From the NCBI RefSeq assembly GCF_932526225.1, contig NC_064040.1:1428001-1488000 (forward strand): 60,000 nt of DNA. Direction: 5' to 3'. The translations under genes and the position numbers were made by a program. Each line of letters begins with the position of its first letter. Positions within the stretch are counted from its first letter, which is position 1. Shown here in pieces: positions 1 to 12,300 of this stretch. The DNA is from Nematostella vectensis. Taxonomy: Eukaryota > Cnidaria > Anthozoa > Actiniaria > Edwardsiidae. Under the pieces are notes generated by a model. The model searched no databases. It was not told the DNA's origin and saw nothing but the letters and a program-made list of their open reading frames with translations.

Positions 1-85
1 CTTAATGGTTTTCCTATACTCTCCTATGAAGGCCTTCTATTTTTAATAGAGAAAAAATATGATACTGTAAAAAGCGCCTCGCCGA

Positions 86-368
86 TTACTCAAAACATCT
101 GTTACCGCGAGGCTACATTCAAATGGTATGACTCGAAACATCTGTTACCGCGGGGCTACATTCAAATGGTATGACTCGAAACATCTTTTACCGCGAGGCT
201 ACATTCAAATGGTTCGACTCGAAACATCTGTTACCGCGGGGCTACATTCAAATGGTATGACTCGAATTTGTTACCGCGGGGCTACATTCAAATGCTTTGA
301 CTCGAATTTGTTACCGCGGGGCTACATTCGAATGCTTTGACTCGAAACATCTGTTACCGCGAGGCTGC
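86..368. repeat. 43-bp minisatellite at TRIP11 3' end
   Basis: About seven units of ctgttaccgcgrggctacat-type sequence, period 43 bp with shortened 33-40 bp copies toward 300. It overlaps the proposed last TRIP11 exon. Confidence 0.9.
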
Positions 369-392
369 CTGAAAGAGAACATTCCTAAGGGC
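311..392 (-). CDS. TRIP11: Possible last TRIP11 exon, partly built from minisatellite
   Basis: A strong polypyrimidine acceptor (cttcctctccttcccag) precedes 392, and its phase fits exon 19. It would add [19 protein letters not shown] and a few more residues, then a stop at 311-313. Most of it lies inside the 43-bp tandem repeat, and it does not resemble the vertebrate C-terminus. I see no clear AATAAA downstream in the window. The true last exon may lie beyond the left edge. Confidence 0.35.
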
Positions 393-3300
393 CTGGGAAG
401 GAGAGGAAGTCGACATCGCCGGCAGTCCGGCAAGAAGTGGATTGCTGACGGATGATTGGGCTCCATGTGCTCTGGGGCCAGATGACTGGGCACCCTGTGG
501 TCTAAGGGCAGAGTATTGGGCTCCCTGTGGTCTGAGAACACTGCAATGAAAGAATGATGGACATTAACGTCAGCACTCAAGCATTCAAGGGCTCCTAAGC
601 TGAAAAAAATACAGTGGTCATACCTTGAGATTGAAGTGGCCGTCGATTGAGTGACGAGAGGGACTGGAATTGAGCTCCTCACAGCAGGGGAAACTATAGG
701 AGAAAGACCGCCCGTTGGCATAGCAACCGGCGCAGGTGACATCACAGGTAGTGTTTGTCCGGTAGCTGAGGGTGGTGGCCCGACTCCCATGGCAACAGAA
801 GTTGTCGTGGGGGGTCTGACGGGTGTGGAGCTTGCGAACGGTTGTCTTTCGCCCGCACGTATAGCGGCCAGCGGCGACGGCTGTGGTGGTATAGCAGACA
901 GGAGCGGGTTTGCTGTGGTACCACCGCGACGTGTTTGTAAAGGGGACTGGGCGTCTGATTCGTGTTCCAGAAAATTGACGAATAACTCGGTAAAAGACTG
1001 CAAATGGATTATCGCCATTATTTAGTTCAACAACTCGATCGCAACAATTTTCAAAAACGCCATTTAGATTTAATTGGAAGAAATACTGCACCAGTATTTT
1101 TGACAACCTGTATATTTATATAGCGTGACCTGCATATTAATATGACGTGACCAGTATATCGATAGAGCGTGACATGTATAGTAGTATAGGGTGACCTGCA
1201 TATCAATATAGCGTGACATGTATACTGCACGGGTAATAAACTGTGCTAGCGTCCCGTCTTGGCCCGACTGGTGCCAATGTGTGTTTGCTAGTGTGCTGTT
1301 AAAGTCCACATTTAATCATAATGTTCTCACCTTGTCCATGCCGCTAAAAGTGGGTTTCTTGGGTCCGGGTGAGCGCGGTCCTCCGAATGGCAACAAACTC
1401 GAGATCCACCCTCCCTGGCTAGGCGGTTGGGACCCAGAGCCAATCTGAGATGAAGACGTACACATTTTTACTAGTCATAGTATGAAGCATTACCGCATAT
1501 CATGGAGCTGACAATAAGGACAGTACAAGTCGTGAGACCCAAATCAAAAGATTAAGCAAATATCGAAATGTTAACTTTCACTCATTTCCCCTGTTTGAGA
1601 TGACATCTACATTATCGCCATCTTCGTCATTATCATTATCATAGTAACCATTATCGTCCGATCATCGTCATCAACATTTTCATCATCATCGCCATGTTTG
1701 TCATCTGCTGTGTTAAAGTACCTCCTTCATCTCGCCCACGGTGAAGCCAAGAAGTCCTCCGATCACGTGGATCACGTCAGCCCTCTTGGCCTCCGGCGTA
1801 TGAAAGTAACCAATCAGAAGGTTCTTGAGGAGCGGCCTGCAAAATCATACACACCACCGGTCACCCTATGGTACCATGAACTCCTTGCCAAAACACACAT
1901 TCCACTGATCACCATGTGGTATCGTGGCCTTCTTACCAAAACACATACGCCACTTGTCACCCTGTGGTATCGTGGCCTTCTTATCAAAACACATACGCCA
2001 CTGGTCACCCTGTGGTATCGTGGCCTTCTTACCAAAACACATACGCCACTGGTCACCCTGTGGTATCGTGGCCTTCTTACCAAAACACATACGCCACTGG
2101 TCACCCTGTGGTATCGTGGCCTTCTTACCAAAACACATACGCCACTGGTCACCCTGTGGTATCGTGGCCTTCTTACCAAAACACATACGCCACTGATCAC
2201 CCTGTGGTATCGTGGCCTTCTTACCAAAACACATACGCCACTGGTCACCCTGTGGTGCAGTGGTCTCCTTGCTAAAATACATGCCACTGTTTTGCCAAAA
2301 ACACACATGCCACTGTTTTGCCAAAAACACACATGCAACTTGTTTACCAAAAACACACATGCAACTGTTTTGCCAAAAACACACATGCAACTGTTTTGCC
2401 AAAAACACACATGCAACTGTTTTGCCAAAAAACACACATGCAACTGGTTTGCCAAAAACACACACATGCAACTGGTTTGCCAAAAACACACATGCAACTG
2501 GTTTGCCAAAAACACACACATGCAACTGGTTTGCCAAACACACACATGCAACTGGTTTGCCAAAAACACACATGCAACTGGTTTGCCAAAAACACACATA
2601 TGCCAGTGGTTTGCAAAACACACACGTGTTAACAGTTAACAAAACAAGCCCACAAGCGATGGGTTCAAATCGGTGTTAGGTAAGGTCTCCTGACAAACCC
2701 TCCCAGTAAAAGACGTATCATTGATCAGTGGTTGTGACGAAGTATTGACTAGAACATTTCACACGCTTGGAACATTATATAAACTAATATGCTTTTAGAA
2801 CATGCTAGAATTGGATTTGTTTACTAAGGATCGTTGTTCTGTTTGCTAAGATATACTAGAACTATGACTTAACAGTTTACGATAACTAAATAAATGATGT
2901 TATGTTTCTATTTAGAAACATATATTTAGAAACACAAAAAGGCATGGCAGCTACGCTCTATTAGAGGTCTACATGGAAATAATTATGAAGTCTGTTGTGG
3001 ACTACATTGTGTTGGAGAGAGTTATTCTAGTTCACAACTGTGGTGGTAATGTCTCTAATTGATAGAGGTGTGGCATTCAGAGATACCTAACTCACTTGTC
3101 CACTTTGTTGGTAGAAGAGGGGGTGGGTGTGGCATTCAGAGATACCTAACTCACTTGTCCACTTTGTTGGTAGAAGAGGGGGTGGGTGTGGCATTCAGAG
3201 ATACCTAACTCACTTGTCCACTTTGTTGGTAGAAGAGGGGGTGGGTGTGGTATTCAGAGATACCTAACTCACTTGTCCACTTTGTTGGTAGAAGAGGGGG

Positions 3301-6300
3301 TGGGTGTGGCATTCAGAGATACCTAACTCACTTGTCCACTTTGTTGGTAGAAGAGGGGGTGGGTGTGGCATTCAGAGATACCTAACTCACTTGTCCACTT
3401 TGTTGGTAGAAGAGGGGGTGGGGTGTGGCATTTAGATACAACTCACTTGTCCACTTTGTTGGTAGAAGAGGGGGTGGGGTGTGGCATTTAGATACAACTC
3501 ACTTGTCCACTTTGTTATCATTACTAGTAGTAATGTCCCGGATGCGAACATGGCAGACTTGCAGGTCTTCCTCGAGCTTGGCAACTAAAGAAACAAAGCC
3601 ACAATAAATAATAAAAACACACGTCACTGAAATGTGACTGATTTATAACCATTCTAATCAAACATTTTGAACACACCCTGGGCCTTGTAGTTGTCTATCT
3701 CGTCGTTCTTGTGGGCAACTTCTTGCTTAAGGTTACCAATCTCATGCATCAATCGTGTGCTACTTTCAAGCTGAACCTGTGGTGAAAAACAGACAGTCTT
3801 GTTGGGCAGCAAATAATAGGCTGTTATTGCTTGTTTATGCTACATAGTCACTCATTAGATAAAGTGTAACAGTCACTCATTAGATAAAGTGTAACATTCA
3901 CTCATTAGATAAAGTGTAACAGTCACTCATTAGATAAAGTGTAACAGTCACTCATTAGATAAAGTGTAACAGTCACTCATTAGATAAAGTGTAACAGTCA
4001 CTCATTAGATAAAGTGTAACATTCACTCATTAGATAAAGTGTAACAGTAACTCATTAGATAAAGTGTAACAGTCACTCATTAGATAAAGTGTAACATTCA
4101 CTCATTAGATAAAGTGTAACAGTCACTCATTAGATAAAGTGTAACAGTCACTCCTTAGATAAAGTGTAACAGTCACTCATTAGATAAAGTGTAACAGTCA
4201 CTCATTAGATAAAGTGTAACAGTCACTCATTAGATAAAGTGTAACAGTCACTCATTAGATAAAGTGTAACAGTCACTCATTAGATAAAGTGTAACATTCA
4301 CTCATTAGATAAAGTGTAACAGTCACTTATTAGATAAAGTGTAACAGTCACTCATTAGATAAAGTGTAACAGTCACTTATTAGATAAAGTGTAACATCCA
4401 CTCATTAGATAAAGTGTAACAGTCACTCATTAGATAAAGTGTAACAGTCACTCATTAGATAAAGTGTAACAGTCACTCATTAGATAAAGTGTAACATTCA
4501 CTCATTAGATAAAGTGTAACAGTCACTTATTAGATAAAGTGTAACAGTCACTCGTTAGATAAAGTGTAACAGTCACTCGTTATATAGAGTGTAACAGTCA
4601 CTAGTTATATAGAGTGTGTCCCCCTACTGTATAGTTTGACCTTCTTTGTACTGGAATTTTGATATTAATATACGAAAATAATCAGGAGGGATCTTTGGGA
4701 TGTCTATGAATAGTCCCTCCCCACTATATTTCGAGGTCTGCTACGTTCCTGTTTGACCAAGGGAAACTGCTTATCTGCAGTTTTCAGACTGACCTGTAGC
4801 TCGTTCTCCCGCTGCTGCAGTCGCTTGACCTCTGCATGCGCCTGGTTCACTTGCTGTTGAGCCGAGTCGTGGATGGCATACAACTGGGCGTCTTTTTCTG
4901 ATGACGGTATCATGTATGTTATACATTAGAATCGTATATGTTATACATTGGTATCATGTATGTTACACATTGACATCATGTATGGTACACATTGACATCA
5001 TGTATGGTACACATTGGTATCATGTATGGTACACATTGGTATCATGTATGGTACACATTGACATCATGTATGGTACACATTGGTATCATGTATGGTACAC
5101 ATTGGTATAATGTATGGTACACATTGGTATCATGTATGGTACACATTGGTATCATGTATGGTGCTAGGTTATGGTGGTATTCTCACCCCGCTGGAATTGT
5201 TCTAGAACCATCTGCAGGTTGTCAAGTGATGTTGCATATTGCTGAGCCTGCTCCTGAACAGCGGCTAACTGCATAACAGCTTCATCGCGATGACCGCTGA
5301 TCGCATGAAGCTGCTCCTGCAGGCTCTCGACTTGTTGACTTGCCTGTCGACTGGGGAGATAGCGGACAAGCTTTTTTATCCAAATCCAAAAAGTTTAAAT
5401 CTAATAACAGCATTTAATATCTAGTGTATTCCAAAAGAAGATCACTTGCAGGTAAGTGAGTACCATTCGCGAGTAAATCGGTATTATTCGGTATTGTCCA
5501 CTCGTTCTGGTTCTGGTCAAGTGCTGTGCATGGTGCCAGGTAAGGCACTTGTAACGCACTTACTTTTGGTCCTGCATCGAGTGAGAATTGGAGAGAATTT
5601 GTTCTTCGGCCTGAGCAAGACGTGTTCGAAGATGTTTTTCACGCTCCTCAGCATTTAGGGCTTCACGAGTGTAGCTCTCTTCTACCTGTCAGACACACGA
5701 CATACAGCGTTAGAATGCGATAGTAACAGCATTTAGAGCTTCACGAGTGTAGCTCTCTTCTACCTGTCAGGCACACGACATGCAGCGTTAGAATGCGATA
5801 GTAACAGCATTTAGAGCTTCACGAGTGTAGCTCTCTTCTACCTGTCAGGCACACGACATGCAGCGTTAGAATGCGATAGTAACAGCATTTAGAGCTTCAC
5901 GAGTATAGCTCTCTTCTACCTGCCAGGCACACGACATGCAGCGTTAGAATGCGATAGTAACAGCATTTAGAGCTTCACGAGTGTAGCTCTCTTCTACCTG
6001 TCAGGCACACGACATGCAGCGTTAGAATGCGATAGTAACAGCATTTAGAGCTTCACGAGTATAGCTCTCTTCTACCTGTCAGGCACACGACATGCAGCGT
6101 TAGAATGCGATAGTAACAGCATTTAGAGCTTCACGAGTGTAGCTCTCTTCTACCTGCCAGACACACGACATGCAGCGTTAGAATGCGATAGTAACAGCAT
6201 TTAGGGCTTCACGAGTGTAGCTCTCTTCTACCTGTCAGATACACGACATGCAACGTTAGAATGCGATAGTAACAGCATTTAGGGCTTCACGAGTGTAGCT

Positions 6301-9300
6301 CTCTTCTACCTGTCAGATACACGACATGCAGCGTTAGAATGCGATAGTAACAGCATTTAGGGCTTCACGAGTGTAGCTCTCTTCTACCTGTCAGGCACAC
6401 GACATGCAGCGTTAGAATGCGATAGTAACAGAAGGCCATGACCAAAGAAACAGATATGACATTACTAGCAGAAGGTGAGACATTAGAATACGTTAGTAAC
6501 GTAAGGACGTGATGAAAGAAATATGTGTAGCATTTCTCCATCATGCACACAGCATGTTACCATTAGAGTACATAGAGGAAAACCGTGTGTGTTTTTCACC
6601 TGTATCAAATGTTCTCGTAACCTGTCAAGCTCACGCGCCATCTTGGCCTCTGTCTCTTTCTGTCCGCCTGATGCTGAAGAAAGCTCGCCCTGAAGCTCAA
6701 AAACCTAAAGTGTACAAAACCTGGCATTAGCAGAGCACACGGACATGCCATTACTAACATGTGGTTACATGGCTAAACACATCCAATTACTATACACACA
6801 AGATGAGACGCCTGGAGACATGACATTACTAGCACAAGGTGAGATGCCATCCACATGACATTACTAGCACAAGGTGAGACGCCACGGACATGACATTACT
6901 AGCACAAGGTGAGACGCCACAGACATGACATTACTAGCACAAGGTGAGACGCCACAGACATGCCATTACTAGCACAAGGTGAGACGCCACAAACATGACA
7001 TTACTAGCACAAGGTGAGACACCATCCACATGACATTACTAGCACAAGGTGAGACGCCATCCACATGACATTACTAGCACAAGGTGAGGCGCCAAAGACA
7101 TCACATTACTAGCACAAGGTAAGACGCCATCCACATGACATTACTAGCACAAGGTGAGATGCCACAGACATGACATTACTAGCACAAGGTGAGATGCCAT
7201 CCACATGACATTACTAGCACAAGGTGAGACGCCACAAACATGACATTACTAGCACAAGGTGAGACGCCAAAGACATGACATTACTAGCACAAGGTGAGAT
7301 GCCATCTACATGACATTACTAGCACAAGGTAAGACGCCATCCACATGACATTACTAGCACAAGGTAAGACGCCATCCACATGACATTACTAGCACAAGGT
7401 GAGATGCCACAGACATGACATTACTAGCACAAGGTGAGACGCCACAGACATGACATTACTAGCACAAGGTGAGACGCCACAGACATGCCATTACTAGCAC
7501 AAGGTGAGACGCCATCCACATGACATTACTAGCACAAGGTGAGACGCCATCCACATGACATTACTAGCACAAGGTGAGATGCCATCCACATGACATTACT
7601 AGCACAAGGTGAGACGCCACAGACATGACATTACTAGCACAAGGTGAGACGCCAAAGACATCACATTACTAGCACAAGGTGAGACACCACAGACAAGACA
7701 TTACTAGCACAAGGTGAGACGCCACAGACATGACATTACTAGCACAAGGTGAGACGCCAAAGACATCACATTACTAGCACAAGGTGAGACGCCACAGACA
7801 TGACATTACTAGCACAAGGTGAGACGCCACAGACATGCCATTACTAGCACAAGGTGAGACGCCACAGACATGACATTACTAGCACGAGGTGAGACGCCAT
7901 CCAAATGACATTACTAGCACAAGGTGAGACGCCACAGACATGCCATTACTAGCACAAGGTGAGACGCCACAGACATGCCATTACTAGCACGAGGTGAGAC
8001 GCCATCCACATGACATTACTAGCACAAGGTGAGACGCCATCCACATGACATTACTAGCACAAGGTGAGACGCCATCCACATGACATTACTAGCACAAGGT
8101 GAGGCGCCAAAGACATCACATTACTAGCACAAGGTAAGACGCCATCCACATGACATTACTAGCACAAGGTGAGATGCCACAGACATGACATTACTAGCAC
8201 AAGGTGAGATGCCATCCACATGACATTACTAGCACAAGGTGAGACGCCACAAACATGACATTACTAGCACAAGGTGAGACGCCACAGACATGCCATTACT
8301 AGCACAAGGTGAGACGCCATCCACATGACATTACTAGCACAAGGTGAGACGCCACAAACATGACATTACTTAGCACATGTTGAAACGCCACAAACATGCC
8401 ATTACTAGCACAAGGTGAGACGCCATCCACATGACATTACTAGCACAAGGTGAGACGCCATCCACATGACATTACTAGCACAAGGTGAGACGCCACAAAC
8501 ATGACATCACTAGCACAAGGTGAGACGCCACAGACATGACATTACTAGCACAAGGTGAGACGCCACAGACATGCCATTACTAGCACAAGGTGAGATGCCA
8601 CGGATATGACATTACTAGCACAAGGTGAGACACCAAAGACATGACATTACTAGCACAAGGTGAGACACCACAGACAAAACATTACTAGCACAAGGTGAGA
8701 TGCCACAGACATGCCATTACTAGCACAAGGTGAGATGCCACAGACATGCCATTACTAGCACAAGGTGAGACGCCACAAACATGACATTACTAGCACAAGG
8801 TGAGATGCCATCCATATGACATTACTAGCACAAGGTGAGATGCCATCCACATGACATTACTAGCACAAGGTGAGACGCCACAAACATGACATTACTAGCA
8901 CAAGGTGAGACGCCACAAACATGACATTACTAGCACAAGGTGAGACGCCATCCACATGACATTACTAGCACAAGGTGAGACACCACAAACATGACATTAC
9001 AAACGCCACAAACATGCCATTACTAGCACAAGGTGAGACGCCAAAGACATCACATTACTAGCACAAGGTGAGACACCACAGACAAGACATTACTAGCACA
9101 AGGTGAGACGCCACAGACATGACATTACTAGCACAAGGTGAGACGCCAAAGACATCACATTACTAGCACAAGGTGAGACGCCACAGACATGACATTACTA
9201 GCACAAGGTGAGACGCCACAGACATGCCATTACTAGCACAAGGTGAGACGCCACAGACATGACATTACTAGCACGAGGTGAGACGCCATCCAAATGACAT

Positions 9301-12300
9301 TACTAGCACAAGGTGAGACGCCACAGACATGCCATTACTAGCACAAGGTGAGACGCCACAGACATGCCATTACTAGCACGAGGTGAGACGCCATCCACAT
9401 GACATTACTAGCACAAGGTGAGACGCCATCCACATGACATTACTAGCACAAGGTGAGACGCCATCCACATGACATTACTAGCACAAGGTGAGACGCCACA
9501 GACATGCCATTACTAGCACAAGGTGAGACGCCATCCACATGACATTACTAGCACAAGGTGAGACGCCACAAACATGACATTACTTAGCACAAGTTGAAAC
9601 GCCACAAACATGCCATTACTAGCACAAGGTGAGACGCCATCCACATGACATTACTAGCACAAGGTGAGACGCCATCCACATGACATTACTAGCACAAGGT
9701 GAGACGCCACAAACATGACATCACTAGCACAAGGTGAGACGCCACAGACATGACATTACTAGCACAAGGTGAGACGCCACAGACATGCCATTACTAGCAC
9801 AAGGTGAGATGCCACGGATATGACATTACTAGCACAAGGTGAGACACCACAGACATGACATTACTAGCACAAGGTGAGACACCACAGACAAGACATTACT
9901 AGCACAAGGTGAGATGCCACAGACATGCCATTACTAGCACAAGGTGAGATGCCACAGACATGCCATTACTAGCACAAGGTGAGACGCCACAAACATGATA
10001 TTACTAGCACAAGGTGAGATGCCATCCATATGACATTACTAGCACAAGGTGAGATGCCATCCACATGACATTACTAGCACAAGGTGAGACGCCACAAACA
10101 TGACATTACTAGCACAAGGTGAGACGCCACAAACATGACATTACTAGCACAAGGTGAGACGCCATCCACATGACATTACTAGCACAAGGTGAGACACCAC
10201 AAACATGACATTACTAGCACAAGGTGAGACGCCACAAACATGACATTACTAGCACAAGGTGAGACGCCACAGACATGCCATTACTAGCACAAGGTGAGAC
10301 GCCACAAACATGACATTACTAGCACAAGGTGAGACACCACAAACATGACATTACTAGCACAAGGTGAGACGCCATCAACATGACATTACTAGCACAAGGT
10401 AAGACGCCATCCACATGACATTACTAGCACAAGGTAAGACGCCATCCACATGACATTACTAGCACAAGGTGAGACGCCACAGACATGACATTACTAGCAC
10501 AAGGTAAGACGCCATCCACATGACATTACTAGCACAAGGTGAGACGCCACAAACATGACATTGCTAGCACAAGGTGAGACGCCATCCACATGACATTACT
10601 AGCACAAGGTGAGACACTTGAGAACACATTGCCGATCAACATACGCCCAAAAATAGGCCCCAGATAAGCACATACTGTATTATAAGCCGTTAATACTAAC
10701 ACATACTGTTATATACGCCGTTCATGTGATCTACCCACTTTGTGTTGTAACACATACTGTTATATACGCCGTTAATGTGATCTACCCACTTTGTGTTGCA
10801 GCTGTTCATTGGTCTTGTTAAGCTGCTCCCTCTCTCTGGCGACCTCGCCAAGCCTCGCTTCCTTCTCCTGAAGCAGCTGTTTGTACTGTTCAAGGTCCTC
10901 CTTCAGCCTGGCGGAGTTCCCCTTCTCCTCCGCTACAAGTCCCGTCAGCCTGTCCGCCTCTGACCCCAACCTACTGAGTTCACCCTTGACTTGGGTCAAG
11001 TCTTTCTCAAGGTTCTTCTTGTTCGAGCGTAGTTGTTCCATTTCCTTATCAGCACGCTCTTTGTCACGTTTGATTGTCTCTATTTCTTGCGTTACAGACT
11101 TTTCTTTCGTACTTACTGAATTAGTTAACTCTATTATTTGGGCCTCAAGATCAGCAACTGTGGTTTCCCGCTCCCGTATAATGTCCTCTTTTTCGTTATT
11201 CGCCCTCATTAGTTCTTCGCTCAGCTGTTCTCTCTCATGTAAAATAGACTCTAGACCAGTATCCGCTTGATGTGACGAATGTTGGAGAACATTGAGATTG
11301 GAGATCTGATTTTTGAGCGTCCGAATTTCGTTATCTTTTTCTCGTAACACTGATTGCCTTTGGCTTAGAATTTCTTGGACGATGCTCTGAAAGTTCTTCT
11401 CTACTTTGATATGACCATCAGGATTCAATGCAAAATTGCAATCCCCAAGGCTATTGAATGCCTTAACTAGTTTGTTTCGTAGTTCATTAGACTCTTTGTT
11501 CTTATTTAATAATATTTCGTCTTTTTCTAATCGCACTTCTTCAAGTTCATGAGCCAACGCGTCCTTAGAATTCTCAAACGACTCCTCTAACAACCGTAGT
11601 TCACTTTCAGAGGATTCTATGCTACCCTTTAACATTCGTACCTCATCCTCTAATGTCCGTATAGTATTATCTTTCTCGCTAGCAGAAGAGGCGCTCTCGC
11701 TCAAGTCCTTTAATCTCGCCTCGAGCGCTTCCGAGTTTCGCTGCAAGCTATCTCTTTCTGATAATAACCGCTCCTGAGCTTGGCTCTTTTCCTGTAACGA
11801 CTGACTCAAGCCCGCTAGTTCCCCTTCTAGTGCCAGGACCTTATCTTCCAGTGCTCTAATTTGGTTCCTGTCCGCCTCGTCCAGTGCTTTGCTTTGGGTC
11901 CTGTCCGACTCCACCAGTACTCTACTTTGGTTCCTGTCTATCTCGTCCAGCGCTCTACTTTGGTTCCTGTCAATCTCGTCCAGCGCTCTACTTTGGTTCC
12001 TGTCAATCTCGTCCAGCGCTCTACTTTGGTTCCTGTCTATCTCGTCCAGCGCTCTACTTTGGCTCCTGTCCGCCTCGTGTTGTGGTGTGCTGCTCATTAA
12101 GTGTGTTTGATTCACGACGGGCACTGCGGCGTCTGCTAAAGCTATGATCTGTTTGTCTTTCTCGTGCAGCAGGGTCTTGAGTCTTTCCTGCTCCTGCTTG
12201 GAGGCGTTCGTGTGCTGCTGAAATTCCTGGTTTAGACGGTGGATCTCGTCATGTTTGTGCTTCTCGTTTTCTTCCAGGCGATGCACCATTGTACCGATCC

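Noticed and set aside
1698-2679. Several ORFs of up to 313 codons on both strands
   Set aside because: Readings of the 48-bp and 27-bp minisatellites in TRIP11 intron 16.
2641-2685. tRNA-like B box (gggttcaaatcgg)
   Set aside because: No matching A box or cloverleaf around it.
6775-10615. Possible CRISPR-like array
   Set aside because: The 35-bp units are contiguous with no unique spacers, and the context is an animal intron.
10784-10786. GTAGAT as the TRIP11 exon 10 donor
   Set aside because: It would leave phase 1 and create a stop with exon 11; the GTGGGT donor four bases earlier gives phase 0.
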